Assembly (NCBI GenBank): GCA_947471745.1
Contig: CANJKZ010000774.1
Location: 3,268,001 to 3,332,000 of the forward strand
Direction of reading: 5' to 3'
DNA length: 64,000 nucleotides
DNA from: Closterium sp. Naga37s-1
Lineage: Eukaryota; Streptophyta; Zygnematophyceae; Desmidiales; Closteriaceae
Part shown: positions 33,939-45,050 of the stretch, one piece after another
How positions within the stretch are numbered: the first letter of the stretch is position 1
Layout: each line of letters begins with the position of its first letter
The notes under the pieces: model-generated
What the model was told of the DNA's origin: nothing
Databases searched by the model: none
The model's input: the letters and a program-made list of their open reading frames with translations, nothing else
Program-made: the position numbers and the translations under genes

Positions 33939-34072
33939 AGTGAGAATGATAGACGAAAGAATGATTGAATTAGGAAATGAGAAGGGTACAAGTAGGAAAC
34001 ACATAAGTGTTGTACCCTCTAAGGACTACCCCACTACAGCCTAGACCGACTATAGTAAATATATGTTTGACA
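33939..34072 (-). repeat. A4 3' LTR
   Basis: 134 bp ending TGACA, then the polypurine complement. The first base pair of the expected TG end is changed. Hairpin at about 33984-34017. Confidence 0.85.
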
Positions 34073-34301
34073 CACCCCCATAGGCAAAGTGGGGGAGAAC
34101 AAGGGGTCACAAGACCAGTCAAGAAAGACAAAGCAAACTCAGGGTGGATCACAAAGTCACCACACAGTCTGAGCACAAGCAAAGGGCCAGAAGGCCAGTT
34201 CACATGCAGAGTTATATAAAGGAAAGCAAACAATACAGTGAACACAACCTAGCAAGTGTAAGCATGCAGGTATAAGTATATAGAGTACAGTACAAGCAGA
34301 G
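34073..34301 (-). other. A4 3' untranslated region
   Basis: Non-coding, conserved with A2 and A3. Begins with the C-rich polypurine complement. Confidence 0.6.
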
Positions 34302-37300
34302 TCAAGAAGTCAACAAGTGAGGCACAGTAGGTACAAGGCCTAACACAGTACAGAAACGCTGATGATCACAAGGCTGAAGTGCCTTGGTGAAGACATCAGC
34401 AGTGTTGGCCTGAGAGGCCACGTAAGCAAGACGAAGCTGGCCACGCTGCTGCAACTCTCGAGCAAGGAAGTAGCGCAGAGCAATGTGCTTCGTTCTGTGC
34501 TCCAGTCTGTGCTCCTGACACAAGGCCAGCATGGCCTTGTTGTCGACGTACAGAACTGGAGGAGAACGAGGCGCCTCTCCCAAGTCGGTCAGCAGGTAGG
34601 TGAGCCTGCGAAGCTCCTGTGCAGCCATGGCCCCAGCGTAGATCTCAGCCTCACAACTGGAGCTGAGAACAGAAGAAGAGCGGGTAGACCGCCAGGAGAC
34701 AGAGCCGGAGCCAAGACTGAAGGTGTAACCCTGTGACGACCGCTGCGTAGCCAAGTCGTCAACCCAGGAGGCGTCAGCGTGACCAGTGAGGACAACTCGA
34801 GCCCGTCCTCCAAGCACGAGCCCCATGCCCGATGTACTGCACAAGTATCGCAACACCCTCTTCGCAGCATCCCAGTGCACCTTTCGGTGCCTGCCGGGAG
34901 CCACGTAGCGAGCCAGAAGGCTGAGAGGGTATGCGAGGTCAGGTCGTGTGCAAGTCATCAGGTACATGAGGCAGCCCACAAGCTCTGGATACGGGCCACT
35001 CGGCTCTACGGACTCGTCCGAAGGTGGAGCTGAGAGCGAGTGACCGGTAGGCAGAGGAGTGGACTGTGGCGAGGAGTAGGTGAAGCCGAAGCGCTGAAGG
35101 ACCTGCTGCACCATGTGTGACTGAGTCAAGGTAATGGTGCGCTGTGCTCTGTCCAGGGTGATCCGCAAGCCAAGATAGCTTGTGAGCTCACCCAGGTCTG
35201 TGCACGTGTGTCTCTTCTGCAGCTCGGACTTCACGTGGGCGAGTGCCTCCGTGTCAGCAGTAGCAAAGACAAGGTCGTCTACATACACAAGAACTTAGAA
35301 CGGCGGCAGAGTAGCGTCAGTGCGTAGAAACAGAGAAGGGTCAGCAGTGGAAGGAGCAAAACCAAGAGCAGCAAGAGTCATCCTGAGCGTGTCGTGCCAC
35401 TCACGGGGCGCCTGGCGGAGACCGTAGACTGGCCGTCGGAGGCTCCACTGGGTACCAGCAGGAAATAACCCAGTGAAGCCAGGTGGGCGGCGCAGCCAGA
35501 TCTCCTCGTGCAGGCTGCCCTGTAGGAAGGCTTTGCTGAAGTCAAGCGAGTGGAGCTCGTAGTCACGCTGAGCAGCAACGTGCAGCAGTACCCGAAGAGT
35601 GGTCATCTTCGGGGTAGGGGAGAAGGTCTGAAAGAAGTCAACTCCCTGTCGCTGACTGAAGCCACGTGCAACGTAACGCGCCTTGAAGGCAGGCGGAGAA
35701 CCCGGCGGCCGCTTCACCCTGAAGATCCACATGCCACTGACGATGTTCGCCCCAGGTGGGGGAACCTCGTCTACGTAGGTGCCTGTGGACTTCCAGGAAG
35801 CCATCTCGGCATCCATGGTTGCCTGCCACTGAGAGGAGTAGGGACCCTCTATCGCCTCTGCGTAAGAGCGCGGGGTCGGGATGTCTAGTGCATCCGGGTC
35901 TCCCTCAGGGGCAAGCAGCATGGACACGAGATGAGGTGAAGCAGCAGCAAAGCACTCAAGGTCCTCCTGCCTGTCCTCAAGGACGTCCGTGCCAAGAGCA
36001 CACTCACCCCCGACGGACGGAGGACAGACAGACACAGACGCAGACTCAGCAACAAGACTAGCGGCGTAGTCTAGGCGACAGGCTGCAGCAAAGTCAACAA
36101 GCTCAGCAACTAGAGCAGACGCAGCAGAGAACTCAAACAGGGGGTCAGTGACAGCAGTGGCCAGAAAGCGCGTGACAGTAGGACTAGCAGCACGAAGGGA
36201 GTCAGACTCCGGGTCCGGACCGTCAGGAAGAGAGGACGCAGGAGGAGAGGGCAGAGGGACACGCTGTGGAGCAGTGGAAGGACGCAGAGTCATAGAGTGA
36301 GTGCCAGGGACAGGAGGAAGACGCGGACGCGAAACACGACCAGCGCGAACAGAACGGACAGGCGACGTAGAACGAGACGCAGGCGACACAGGACGCGACT
36401 CAGGCTCACGACGCTCCGTAAGACCTCTAGTCGGACCAGAGTAAGGAGAAGGACCAGGCAGCGGAGAGGCCGTCTGTAACTGCGACTGAGACGAGACAGG
36501 CGGTGGACTCAGGGAAGGAGGAGGAGGACCAGGAGAAGGTGGGGAGCCAAGAACCTGCTGAAGAAGCGGAACGTAGTACGGCCGCGGCCGCGCAGCGCCT
36601 CGAGAAACAGCAGAGACAGAACCGGTACCCTCAGCCTCAGGGTCTCCAGTCCTAGCAGCACCTCCAGCAGCTCCAGCACCAGCAGCACCTCCTGTAGCTC
36701 CAGCACCAGCACCACCTCCAGCAGCACCAGCACCTCCAGCAGCTCCAGCAGCTCCAGCACCAGCACCACCTCCAGCAGTGCCAGCACCTCCAGTAGCTCC
36801 AGTAGCTCCAGTAGCACCTCCAGCACCAGCAGCACCTCCAGCAGCTCCAGCACCAGCAGCACCTCCAGCAGCTCCAGCACCAGCACCACCTCCAGCAGCG
36901 CCAGCACCTCCAGCAGCACCCGCACCAGCAGCACCTCCAGCAGCAACCCGACAGCGCCGAGAGTACCACTCACGAAGCCGCTGTGGAGAGAGGGGCTCCC
37001 GCCGCGACGGGACACCCAGAGCACCTCCAGACTCAACACGCGCAGGCTCAGCACCTCCAGACACAGTACCCTCAGGCGCCACACCCCCAGGCTCAGCACG
37101 CCCAGTCTCAGCACCCCCAGACTCAGCACCCCCAGTCTCAGCACCCCCAGTCCCCGCAGCCGCAGGGTCAGCACCCCTAGCAGCACCTGAGTCGACAGCT
37201 ACCTCGACCGGCTCGGCAGGGTCTACATGGGACACACCTGAGGGGGCAGGACCCTGGGGGGAGGGGGGGTCTACCGGAGGAGTACCTGGGGCAAGGAAGA

Positions 37301-40160
37301 GCGGCGGGGGAGGGGGAGAGGCAGTGCGGTAGGGAAAGAGACGGTAGTACGACACCGACTCGTCAAACGTGACGTCCTGAGAGGACAGAACACGACGCGA
37401 GCTGGGGTGGTAGAACTGCCACCCCGGTGCGTCAGGAGGGAAGCCAAGGAAGACACAGGGAACGGCACGGGAGGACAGCTTGTCCGCTGTAGTATCGCGG
37501 ACAAAAGCTCGAGATCCCCAGACACGGAAAGCGGACGCATCGCCAACCTTCCCCGTCCACTGCAGAGTAGGTGTGGTCTCCGGCAAGGAGACACGAGGCT
37601 GAAGGTTGATCTGATGCGCAGCGTACTGAACCGCGAACGGCCACAGAAAGTGGGGAGCAGCCGCATGGATCATGGACGTACGAGCGACATCCATGACCAT
37701 GCCAATGCGGCGCTCAGCAATCCCATTTTGCTGCGGGGAGGCCGGAAGCGTGAACGTCTGGCGGATGCCCTCCAAACGACAGAAGGCTCTCAGAAGGTCG
37801 GAGGAAAACTCCCCGCCTCTGTCTGAGTGCAGACGCAAAACAGGAAGGTCGGAGCCGAAACTCTCACTAAGCTGGCGACGAGCACCGCGGATCCAGTCGA
37901 TCAACACCTCAGTGACCTCACCCTTGCTGCGCAAGGGGAAGACTGTGGTGTAACGCGAGTAGTCGTCAACGACCAGCAGGAAGTAACGCTCGTGACCCTG
38001 TCCACGAACGCGGGCTGGGCCCCACACGTCCATGTGAAGAGTCTGCAGAGGGGCCTCAGTCGGAGGAAACGAGGAGGAGTGAGGAGCGGCGCGCTGCCGG
38101 CCCTCGACACAAGGAACACAGGTGGGGGCAGGCCCCGGAGGAAGGGGAGGGAGGGACCTGGGGAGTCCAGAGAAAAGAGCACGGGAGGCCATACCTCGAA
38201 GACGAGGCAGGGAGGGGTGACCAAGGCGGTGGTGCCAGAGGAGAGTCTCGTGCGCCAGAGGACGACACGAGCAGGGGGCAGACGCAGGACTAGACCTGGA
38301 CGCAGCAGCAAACACCTGACTGGACGCAGCTACCTGACCAGACGCATGGACCGGAGGAGGCGCAGTAGTCAGTGTGTACAGACTCGACCCTGGCCGACGG
38401 GTGAACGTGGCCAGGTGGCGGCCCGTCCGAGAGCAAGTGCAGTGGGTCACACGCTGACCTCCAGGGGTGAACTGGTCAACCCACGCGTCCTGGAGGTCAG
38501 CTCCACTCACCAAGTTCGTAGAGAACGAGGGGAGGTGGAGTCCCGACAGCAAGCCCGACGGGGCCGCAGGACACGGTAGAACCGTGGAGGAGTGTGCAAG
38601 GACTGGTCCCCCGGAGGGGTCAGCAAGGGAGACCGCAACAGGCCGACGGAGCGGCGTGAGCGTGGTGCTGTCTCTAAAGACAGAGCGCAAAGCACCAGAG
38701 TCAAGTGTGAAGGTGTGAAAGGACTCAGTAGGTGCAGTACCAGAGGGAGGAGACGTACCAGCACCTGGAGCAGCAGACGCACTAGCACCTAGAGCAGCAG
38801 CCACAGTGCCCGGGTCGGGCGGGACACGCAGGTAACAGTCACCCTCAGTAATATCAGCAAGAGCATACATGGCAGCAAGGATAGCATCAAAATCTAGATC
38901 AAAGATAGGCACATGCTGCAGAAGCAGATCATGCCAACGAGGAAGATCAACAGCGTCAGGAAACTGGGTACGCCAAGCGTCAGTCAAGCGGCCAAAGCAG
39001 CGCTGCGTGGTGTGTGGGAGACCACACACCTCCCCACTACGAGTGCCGGTGCGAAGAACGTACGCGCAGGGACCTGCACCCCCAGACCTCCCACGTCCAG
39101 CGTACCACTCACGAAGCTGCTGAACAGACGGGGTCTCACGGGTGCGCAGCTGCTGCGGACGCTGGCTGCCACCAAGGCCTCCACGCTGCGTGGCCGCACC
39201 GCAACCAGCACCACCTCCTCCGCTACCTCCACCACCGCCGCCGCCGCCGCCACCTCCTCCACCACCGCCGCCACGGCCGCCACTGCCGCCACCTACGCCC
39301 CCACTCCCGGAACCACCCCCACCACCACCTCCACCTCCTCCACCTCCTCCACCGCTGCCTCCACCGCCCCCACCACCACCCCTGCTTCCCTTGCCCTTGC
39401 CAGTGCGGCGTCGCCCACTAGGGGCAGACGCAGCGCCGACCTCCTCAGTGCCAACGAGGTCGACAGCAGCAGCAGAGGCAACAGAGGGGAGAAGGGGGAC
39501 AGGGGAACACCCCTCAAAGAAAGGGGTGCGACGGTCACCGCGAGAAGCACAAACAGCTAAGATACTCTTCTCAGCTGCAGCAAGGCGCTCCTCTAGCAAG
39601 TCGACAGTCAGCTCGGTGGGGCAAAGGGAGAGAAAGTGGTCCCTGACTGAAGAAAGAGAGTCAGGGAGGCGGGTGACTAGGTAGTAAAGGGTGATGTACA
39701 TGGGGGGGGGGTTCTTGGCACAGAACTCAGTGGGAAGGGCAGCGCGGTAGCGGGCGTCACTAGTGCGAAGGTCAGCGACAGTGGCAAAGGCAGCAAGGTC
39801 AGGGAAAAGGTACGGTAGCATGAGGCGGCTGAGGGCAGCAGTGGCGGGGGAGGAGTAGCGTGCAACTACAGCGTCGTACAGAGCCCTAGCACTCTTGTAC
39901 TGACTAAAGTGCGCGCGCTCAGTAGACGGCAGGTGGTTGCGCACAGCAAGACGAGCAGCAGCATCGCGCGTGAGCCACTGCGAGCGAACAGTACTGTCAG
40001 CATCAGCAGTAGGGGCAGTAGAGGCGCCAGAAGTGAGATCGAACAGTGAGAGACCATCCTTGCTATCGCACTGTAGGAAAAGCTGCAGATCATCTAGCCA
40101 GACCTCAAAGTCAACAGCCCGACCCTCAGCATCAAAGGTAAGAACATTGAGACTAGCCAT
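34302..40160 (-). pseudogene. A4 Gag-Pol polyprotein with a single premature stop
   Basis: ATG at 40158-40160. Order: Gag (residues 1-230), Gly/Ser-rich linker, finger C-x13-C-x3-H-x4-C near residue 360, aspartic protease LDSGA near 485, pre-integrase WHHRLGHPSLPRLRG, integrase core with VVDDYSRY near 733 and HSDRGGEFSSD near 777, QQNGIAERRIG, Ala/Gly linker with dense repeats, reverse transcriptase and RNase H. The tyrosine codon TAC, seven residues before the catalytic DD of YVDD, is TAA at 35295-35297. Everything downstream stays in frame to 34302. Gag also lacks four residues that A2 retains before RTSDARY. One base change separates the protein from full length. Confidence 0.9.
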
Positions 40161-41678
40161 GACAGGAGAAGCAGCAGGCTAGCAGTAGCAGCAGTGGAAC
40201 TCGGCTAAGCAGGCTAGGTAGGGCGGTGCAGCTCGGCAGGGCGGTGTGGCTCGGCAGCGCGGCGCTCTTACCAGGGGAGAGGCTGGGGCAGGGCCGGGGT
40301 AGGGCCGTGGCAGTCCAGGAGCAGGGCCGGGGCAGGGCCGGGGCAGTTCAGGAGCAGGGCCGGGGCAGGGCCGGGGCAGTTCAGGAGCAGGGCCGGGGCA
40401 GGGCCAGGGCAGAGCCGGGCCAGGGCCGGGGCAGTTCAGGGGCAGGGCCGGGGCAGGGCCGGGGCAGTTCAGGAGCAGGGCCGGGGCAGTGCAGAAGCAG
40501 GGCCGGGGCAGGGCCGGGGCAGTTCAGGAGCAGGGCCGGGGCAGGGCCGGGGCAGTTCAGGAGCAGGGCCGGGGCAGGGCCAGGGCAGAGCCGGGCCAGG
40601 GCCGGGGCAGTTCAGGGGCAGGGCCGGGGCAGGGCCGGGGCAGGGCCGGGGCAGAGCCGGGGCAGTTCAGGAGCAGGGCCGGGGCAGTGCAGAAGCAGGT
40701 CCGGGGTAGTTCAGAGGCAGGGCCGGGGCAGAGCCGGGGCAGGGCCGGGGCAGGGCTTGGGCAGAGCCGGGCCAGGGCCGGGGCAGTTCAGGGGCAGGTC
40801 AGGAGCAGGGCCGGGGCAGTGCAGAAGCAGGGCCGGGGCAGTTCAGGAGCAGGGCCGGGGCAGCGTCGGGGAAGAGCTGCGACAGGGCCGCAGCAGGGCC
40901 GGCCGGGCCTGAAGGGGCCTCTAACGGGGCATGACTGGGCCGAACGGGGCCTATAACGGGGCCTGACGAGGCCTATAACGGGGCCGAACGGGGCCTAGAA
41001 CGGGGCCTGACGGGGCCTATAACGGGGCCGTACGGGGCCTATAACGGGGCCGTGCGGGGCCTATAACGGGGCCGTACGGGGCCGATAACGGGGCCTTACG
41101 GGGCCTATAACGGGGCCTGACGGGCCTTACGGGGCCTTAAACGGGGCCAAATGGGGCCTGACGGGGCCGTACTGGGCCTCTAACGGGGCCTGACGGGGCC
41201 GTACGGGGCCTCTAACGGGGCCTGTCGGGGCCTAACGGGGCCTTAAACGGGGCCGAACGGGGCCTGACGGGGCCTTACGGGGCCTTACGGGGCTAACGGG
41301 GCCTTACGGGGCCTTAATCCGCGCCCTAAACGGGGCCAAATGGGGCCTGACGGGGCCGTACGGGGCCTCTAACGGGGCCTGTCGGGGCCTAACGGGGCCT
41401 TAAACGGGGCCGAACGGGGCCTGACGGGGCCTTACGGGGCCTTACGGGGCATAACGGGGCCTTACGGGGCCTTAATCCGCGCCCTAAACGGGGCCTAAAG
41501 GGGCCTTACGGGGCCTAACGAGGCCTTAAGGGGCCTTACGGGGCGGGCGCAGGCTCTAAGGGCGGGCGCAGGGGCCGTGACGGGCCTCGAAGGGAAGGTG
41601 CGAAGCGCGCGGCAAGTAGGCAGGGGAGAAATTTCAGTGGTGGGCCCTTTAAAAAATCTCGAAACTAGCTCTATACCA
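40161..41678 (-). repeat. A4 leader: two minisatellite families and primer site
   Basis: About 40270-40870 is an 11-33 bp family built on 'gggccggggcagttcagg'. About 40900-41560 is a 'cggggcctataacggggcc' family with period near 20-25 bp. The primer site 41668-41678 reads TGGTATAGAGC on the minus strand, shortened from the usual form. Confidence 0.75.
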
Positions 41679-41811
41679 TGTGAGAATGATAGACGAAAGA
41701 ATGATTGAATTAGGAAATGAGAAGGGTACAAGTAGGAAACACATAAGTGTTGTACCCTCTAAGACTACCCCACTAAAGCCTAGACCGACTATAGTAAATA
41801 TATGTTTGACA
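41679..41811 (-). repeat. A4 5' LTR
   Basis: 133 bp, TGTGAGAA...TGACA, with the hairpin at about 41724-41757. The A3 integrase sequence resumes directly to the right. Confidence 0.85.
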
Positions 41812-43846
41812 GAACAGTCGTCGGGGGAAACGAGGAGGAGTGAGGAGCGGCGCGCTACCGCCCCTCGACGCAAGGAAGGCAGGGCGGGGCAGGCGAGGGC
41901 GGGAGGGGAGGCAGAGACCTGGGAAGACCAGTGACAAGGAGACGGGAGTGCATGCCACGAAGGCGTGGCAGGGAGGGGTGACCAAGGCGGTGGTGCCACA
42001 GAAGAGTCTGGTGCGACAGGAGGCGACACGAGCAAGAGGCGGCTACCTGACCTAACGTGGACACTTGAGCAGACGCAGCTACCTGAGAAGGCCCGGTAGC
42101 GAGTGTGTACAGACTCGACCCTGGCCGACGAGTGAACGTGGCCAGGTGACGTCCCGTCCGTGTGCACGTGCAGATCGACACACGCTGACCCCCAGGAGTG
42201 GTGGTAGTGACCATAGCATCCTGGAGGGCAGCGGTACTCACCAAGTTCGTAGAGAACGAGGGGAGGTGAAGACCTGACAGTGAGCCGGACGGAACCGCCA
42301 GACACGGGAGGACAGTGGAGGAATGGGCCACGACCGGTCCCCCAGAGGGGACAGCTAGTCGCACCGGGACAGGTGTAGGAAGAGGAGTGAGGGTGGTGCT
42401 GTCACGAAAGAAACAGCGCGAGGCGCCTGAGTCCAACGTGAAGGTGTGCAAGGCCTCAGCAGGCGCAGTACCAAGGAGAGTACCAGACTCACTAGCACCT
42501 AGAGCAGCAGCGGCTATACCTGGGTCAGGCGGCACACACCGGTAACAGTCACCCTCAGCACTAATAGACAAAGCATACATAGCAGAAAGAATAGCATCAA
42601 AGTCTAGGTCAAAGATAGCAATCCTAGACTTAAGCAGATCTGCCCAGCGAGGGAGCTCGACGTCGTCACCAAACTCAGCACGCCAAGCGTCGTCAAGGCG
42701 GGAGAAGCAGCGGTGCTGAGTGTGGAGCCTCCCGCAAGTCTGACCAGCACGATCACCCGTGCGAATGACATACGGGCAACTACCCCCAGACGCCCCATGC
42801 AGAAACCACTCACGAAGCTGCTGGGGAGACGGGGTCTTGCTCCGACGCTACTGCTGCTGACGCTGGCCACCCCCAGAACCGACACGCCGAGCGCCAGTCC
42901 CACCGCCACCACTGCCGCCACTCCCACCGCTGCCTCCACCACCGCCACCAAAGCCCCCACTCCCGCCAACAGTCCCACCACCGCCACCACCTCCACTGCT
43001 GCCCCCACCACCACTCCCACTGCCACCTCCACCACCGCCGCTGCCACCACCACCACCCCGGCCACCCTTGCCCTTGCTGCTGCGGCGCTTCGCACTAGCA
43101 GAAGGAGCCCCGACGTCCTTAGGAATAGAGACGTCTGCAGCAGCAGCAAAGGCGTAGGAGGGGGCAAGGGGGGAGGGGGAACACCCCTCAAAGAAGGGCT
43201 GCCGCGGAGTGCCACGAGCAGCACCTACAGCAACTGCACTAGTCTCAGCTGCGAGGAGATGCGGCTCGAGGAGGTCAACTGTGAGGGAGGTGGGGTCAAG
43301 AGAGAGGAAGTGGTCCCTGACAGAGCGAAGAGAGTCAGGGAGGCGGGTGACTATAAACTAGAGAGTGATGTACATCGGGGGCGGGTTCCTGTCAATGAAC
43401 TCAGCAGGAACGGCAGCGCGGTAGTGAGTGTCACTAGCGCGAAGGTGAGAAAGAAGGTCCTCGACTGTGGTAAAGGCGGACAGCTCGGGGAACAGGTAGG
43501 GAAGAAGGAGGTGGCCTAGAGCAGCAGTGGCAGGGGAGGAGTAGTGAGCGACTACAACGTCGTACAGCATCTGTGTTGTCCTGTGCTGTCCGAAGTGAGC
43601 GCATTCAGCTAATGGCAGGTGGTTGCGAATGGCTAAGCGGGCAGCAGCGTCGCGAGTAAGCCACTGTGAGCGAGTCGAACTGTCAGCTGTGATGGGAGGG
43701 GCAGTAGCAGCGCCTGACACTAGGTCAAACAGCGAGACATTGTCCTTAGAATCGCTCAGTAGGTACAGCTGCAGGTCGTCGAGCCATGTGTCAAATTGAA
43801 CCGGTCTACCCTCATGATCAAACGCAAGAACCCGAAGCGAAGCCAT
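41812..43846 (-). pseudogene. A3 Gag, protease and start of integrase, broken
   Basis: ATG at 43844-43846 (MASLRVLAFDHEG). Gag is stopped by TAG at 43358-43360 where relatives have TAC. Beyond this the frame shifts, with the Gly linker, the finger CPYVIRTGDRAGQTC...H...C, protease LDSGAS near 42410 and WHHRLGHPSLPRLRG near 41985. Ends at the integrase zinc-binding region, where A4 begins. The matching C-terminal half lies at 23972-27489. Confidence 0.85.
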
Positions 43847-44777
43847 AGCTGTGCAGTATGCAGGAGCAGCAGTAGCAGCTGTAGCAGTAGCAGCAGTGAC
43901 CGTGGGGCTAAGGGGCTGAGTGGCTAGGGGTCGACTGGGCGGGTGCACGGGCTAGGGGTCGACAGGGGGCCGGGCGCGGGCTAGGGACGGGGCCGGGCGC
44001 GGGGCTAGGGGCCGACGGGGCCGGGCGCGGGGCTAGAGATGGGGCCGGGCGCGGGCTAGGGACGGGGCCGGGCGCGGGGCTAGGGTCCGACGGGGCCGGG
44101 CACGGGCTAGGGACGGGGCCGGGCGCGGGGCTAGGGGCCGACGGGGCCGGGCGTGGGGCTAGGGGCCGACGGGGCCGGGCGCGGGCTAGGGACGGGGCTG
44201 GGCGCGGGGCTAGGGGCCGACGGGGCCGGGCGCGGGGCCAGGGACGGGGCCGGGCGCGGGGCCAGGGACGGGGCCGGGCGCGGGGCTAGGGGCCGACGGG
44301 GCCGGGCGCGGGGCTAGGGGCCGACGGGGCCGGGCGCGGGGCTAGGGACGGGGCCGGGCGCGGGGCTAGGGGCCGACGGGGCCGGGCGCGGGCTAGTGAC
44401 GGGGCCGGGCACGGGGCTAGGGGCTGACGAGGCCGGGCGCGGGCTAGTGACGGGGCCTGGCGCCGGGCTAGGGGCCGACGGGGCCGGGCGCGGGCTAGTG
44501 ACGGGGCCGGGCGCTGGGCTAGGGGTCGACGGGCCGCGGGCTAGGGGTCGACGGGCCGCGTAGGCTAGGAGCGATGGGCCGGGCACGCAGACTAGGGGCG
44601 ACGGGTCGGGCGCGCGTAGGCTAGGGGCGACGGGCCGGGCGCGTAGGCTAGGGTCGACGGGCCGGGCGCGCGTAGGCTAGGGTCGACGGGCCTAGGGGCG
44701 ACGGGCCTAGGGGCAGGGTAGTGGTGGGTCCAAGGAAAAAAAAAAATGGTCCTAGCGAAGGACCTGCTCTGAAACCA
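43847..44777 (-). repeat. A3 leader minisatellite and primer site
   Basis: From about 43940 to 44700 a unit of about 25-50 bp around 'acggggccgggcgcggggct' is repeated more than twenty times. The primer site beside the LTR reads TGGTTTCAGAGC on the minus strand, the same variant as in A1. Confidence 0.75.
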
Positions 44778-44909
44778 TGTCAAAATAATGAACGAGAACG
44801 AATGAACTAGCAAAGATTTGGGTACAAGTACTAACCCTAATTGGGTTGTACCCCTTATGAGCTACCCCACTATAGCCTACACAAATGTAAAAGCTATAAT
44901 GTTCTGACA
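44778..44909 (-). repeat. A3 5' LTR
   Basis: 132 bp, TGTCA...TGACA, hairpin at about 44819-44852. The next bases, GATTGTAAT, are the interrupted ALG7 exon. Confidence 0.85.
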
Positions 44910-45050
44910 GATTGTAATAGACCATCGTACTAACAGATCAAGCTTCAGCACGAGAAACGCCACTATAACGGGAGTCAGGACGTAAAACGCGAAGACGCCC
45001 ACGCGGACGCGCTTCGACCATCTGTTCAACGGCGAAGCGACGATGCTCAT
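44910..45050 (-). pseudogene. ALG7: ALG7 copy 2, exon 1, upstream half
   Basis: From an ATG at 45048-45050 the minus strand reads MSIVASPLNRWSKRVRVGVF, then FVLTP-like and a hydrophobic helix, ending RWSITI at the A3 border. Copy 1 has PLNRWSRRVRVGIFAACVLT and ERRSITINAV at the same place. Joined to 23844-23711 it rebuilds the exon without missing bases. The longer N-terminus of copy 1 has no equivalent here. Confidence 0.8.

Larger units (their letters stand above)
33939..41811 (-). mobile_element. A4: nearly intact copia element of the A family
   Basis: LTRs 33939-34072 and 41679-41811 differ at only about three positions. The interior contains leader, full Gag-Pol and 3' region. One stop codon is the only break I can see in about 1950 codons. 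It sits between B2 and the right half of A3. I could not find a clean 5-bp duplication: the left flank reads GAGTC and the right GAACA. Confidence 0.9.
23845..44909 (-). mobile_element. A3: copia element split by B2 and A4
   Basis: LTRs 23845-23971 and 44778-44909 are nearly identical and bracket a minus-strand A element whose halves lie at 23972-27489 and 41812-44777. The middle is occupied by B2 and A4, and the integrase core between the two halves is lost. The host exon reads exactly across the outer borders with no duplication, because the left border lacks the five LTR bases TGTCA and one copy of the presumed GATTG duplication. Confidence 0.85.

Noticed and set aside
33939..34072. Hammerhead ribozyme in the short LTRs (retrozyme-like)
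   Set aside because: The LTR hairpin lacks the CTGATGA and GAAA core, and the elements encode full Gag-Pol.
36652..36969. Cys/Trp-rich and Leu-rich frames opposite and alongside the A4 linker
   Set aside because: Out-of-frame readings of the Ala/Gly codon repeats in the integrase/reverse-transcriptase linker. The in-frame copia protein explains the region.
40226..40956. Gly/Gln/Arg repeat protein (RAGAGPGQ) on the plus strand
   Set aside because: Reading of the A4 leader minisatellite, opposite to the element's transcription.
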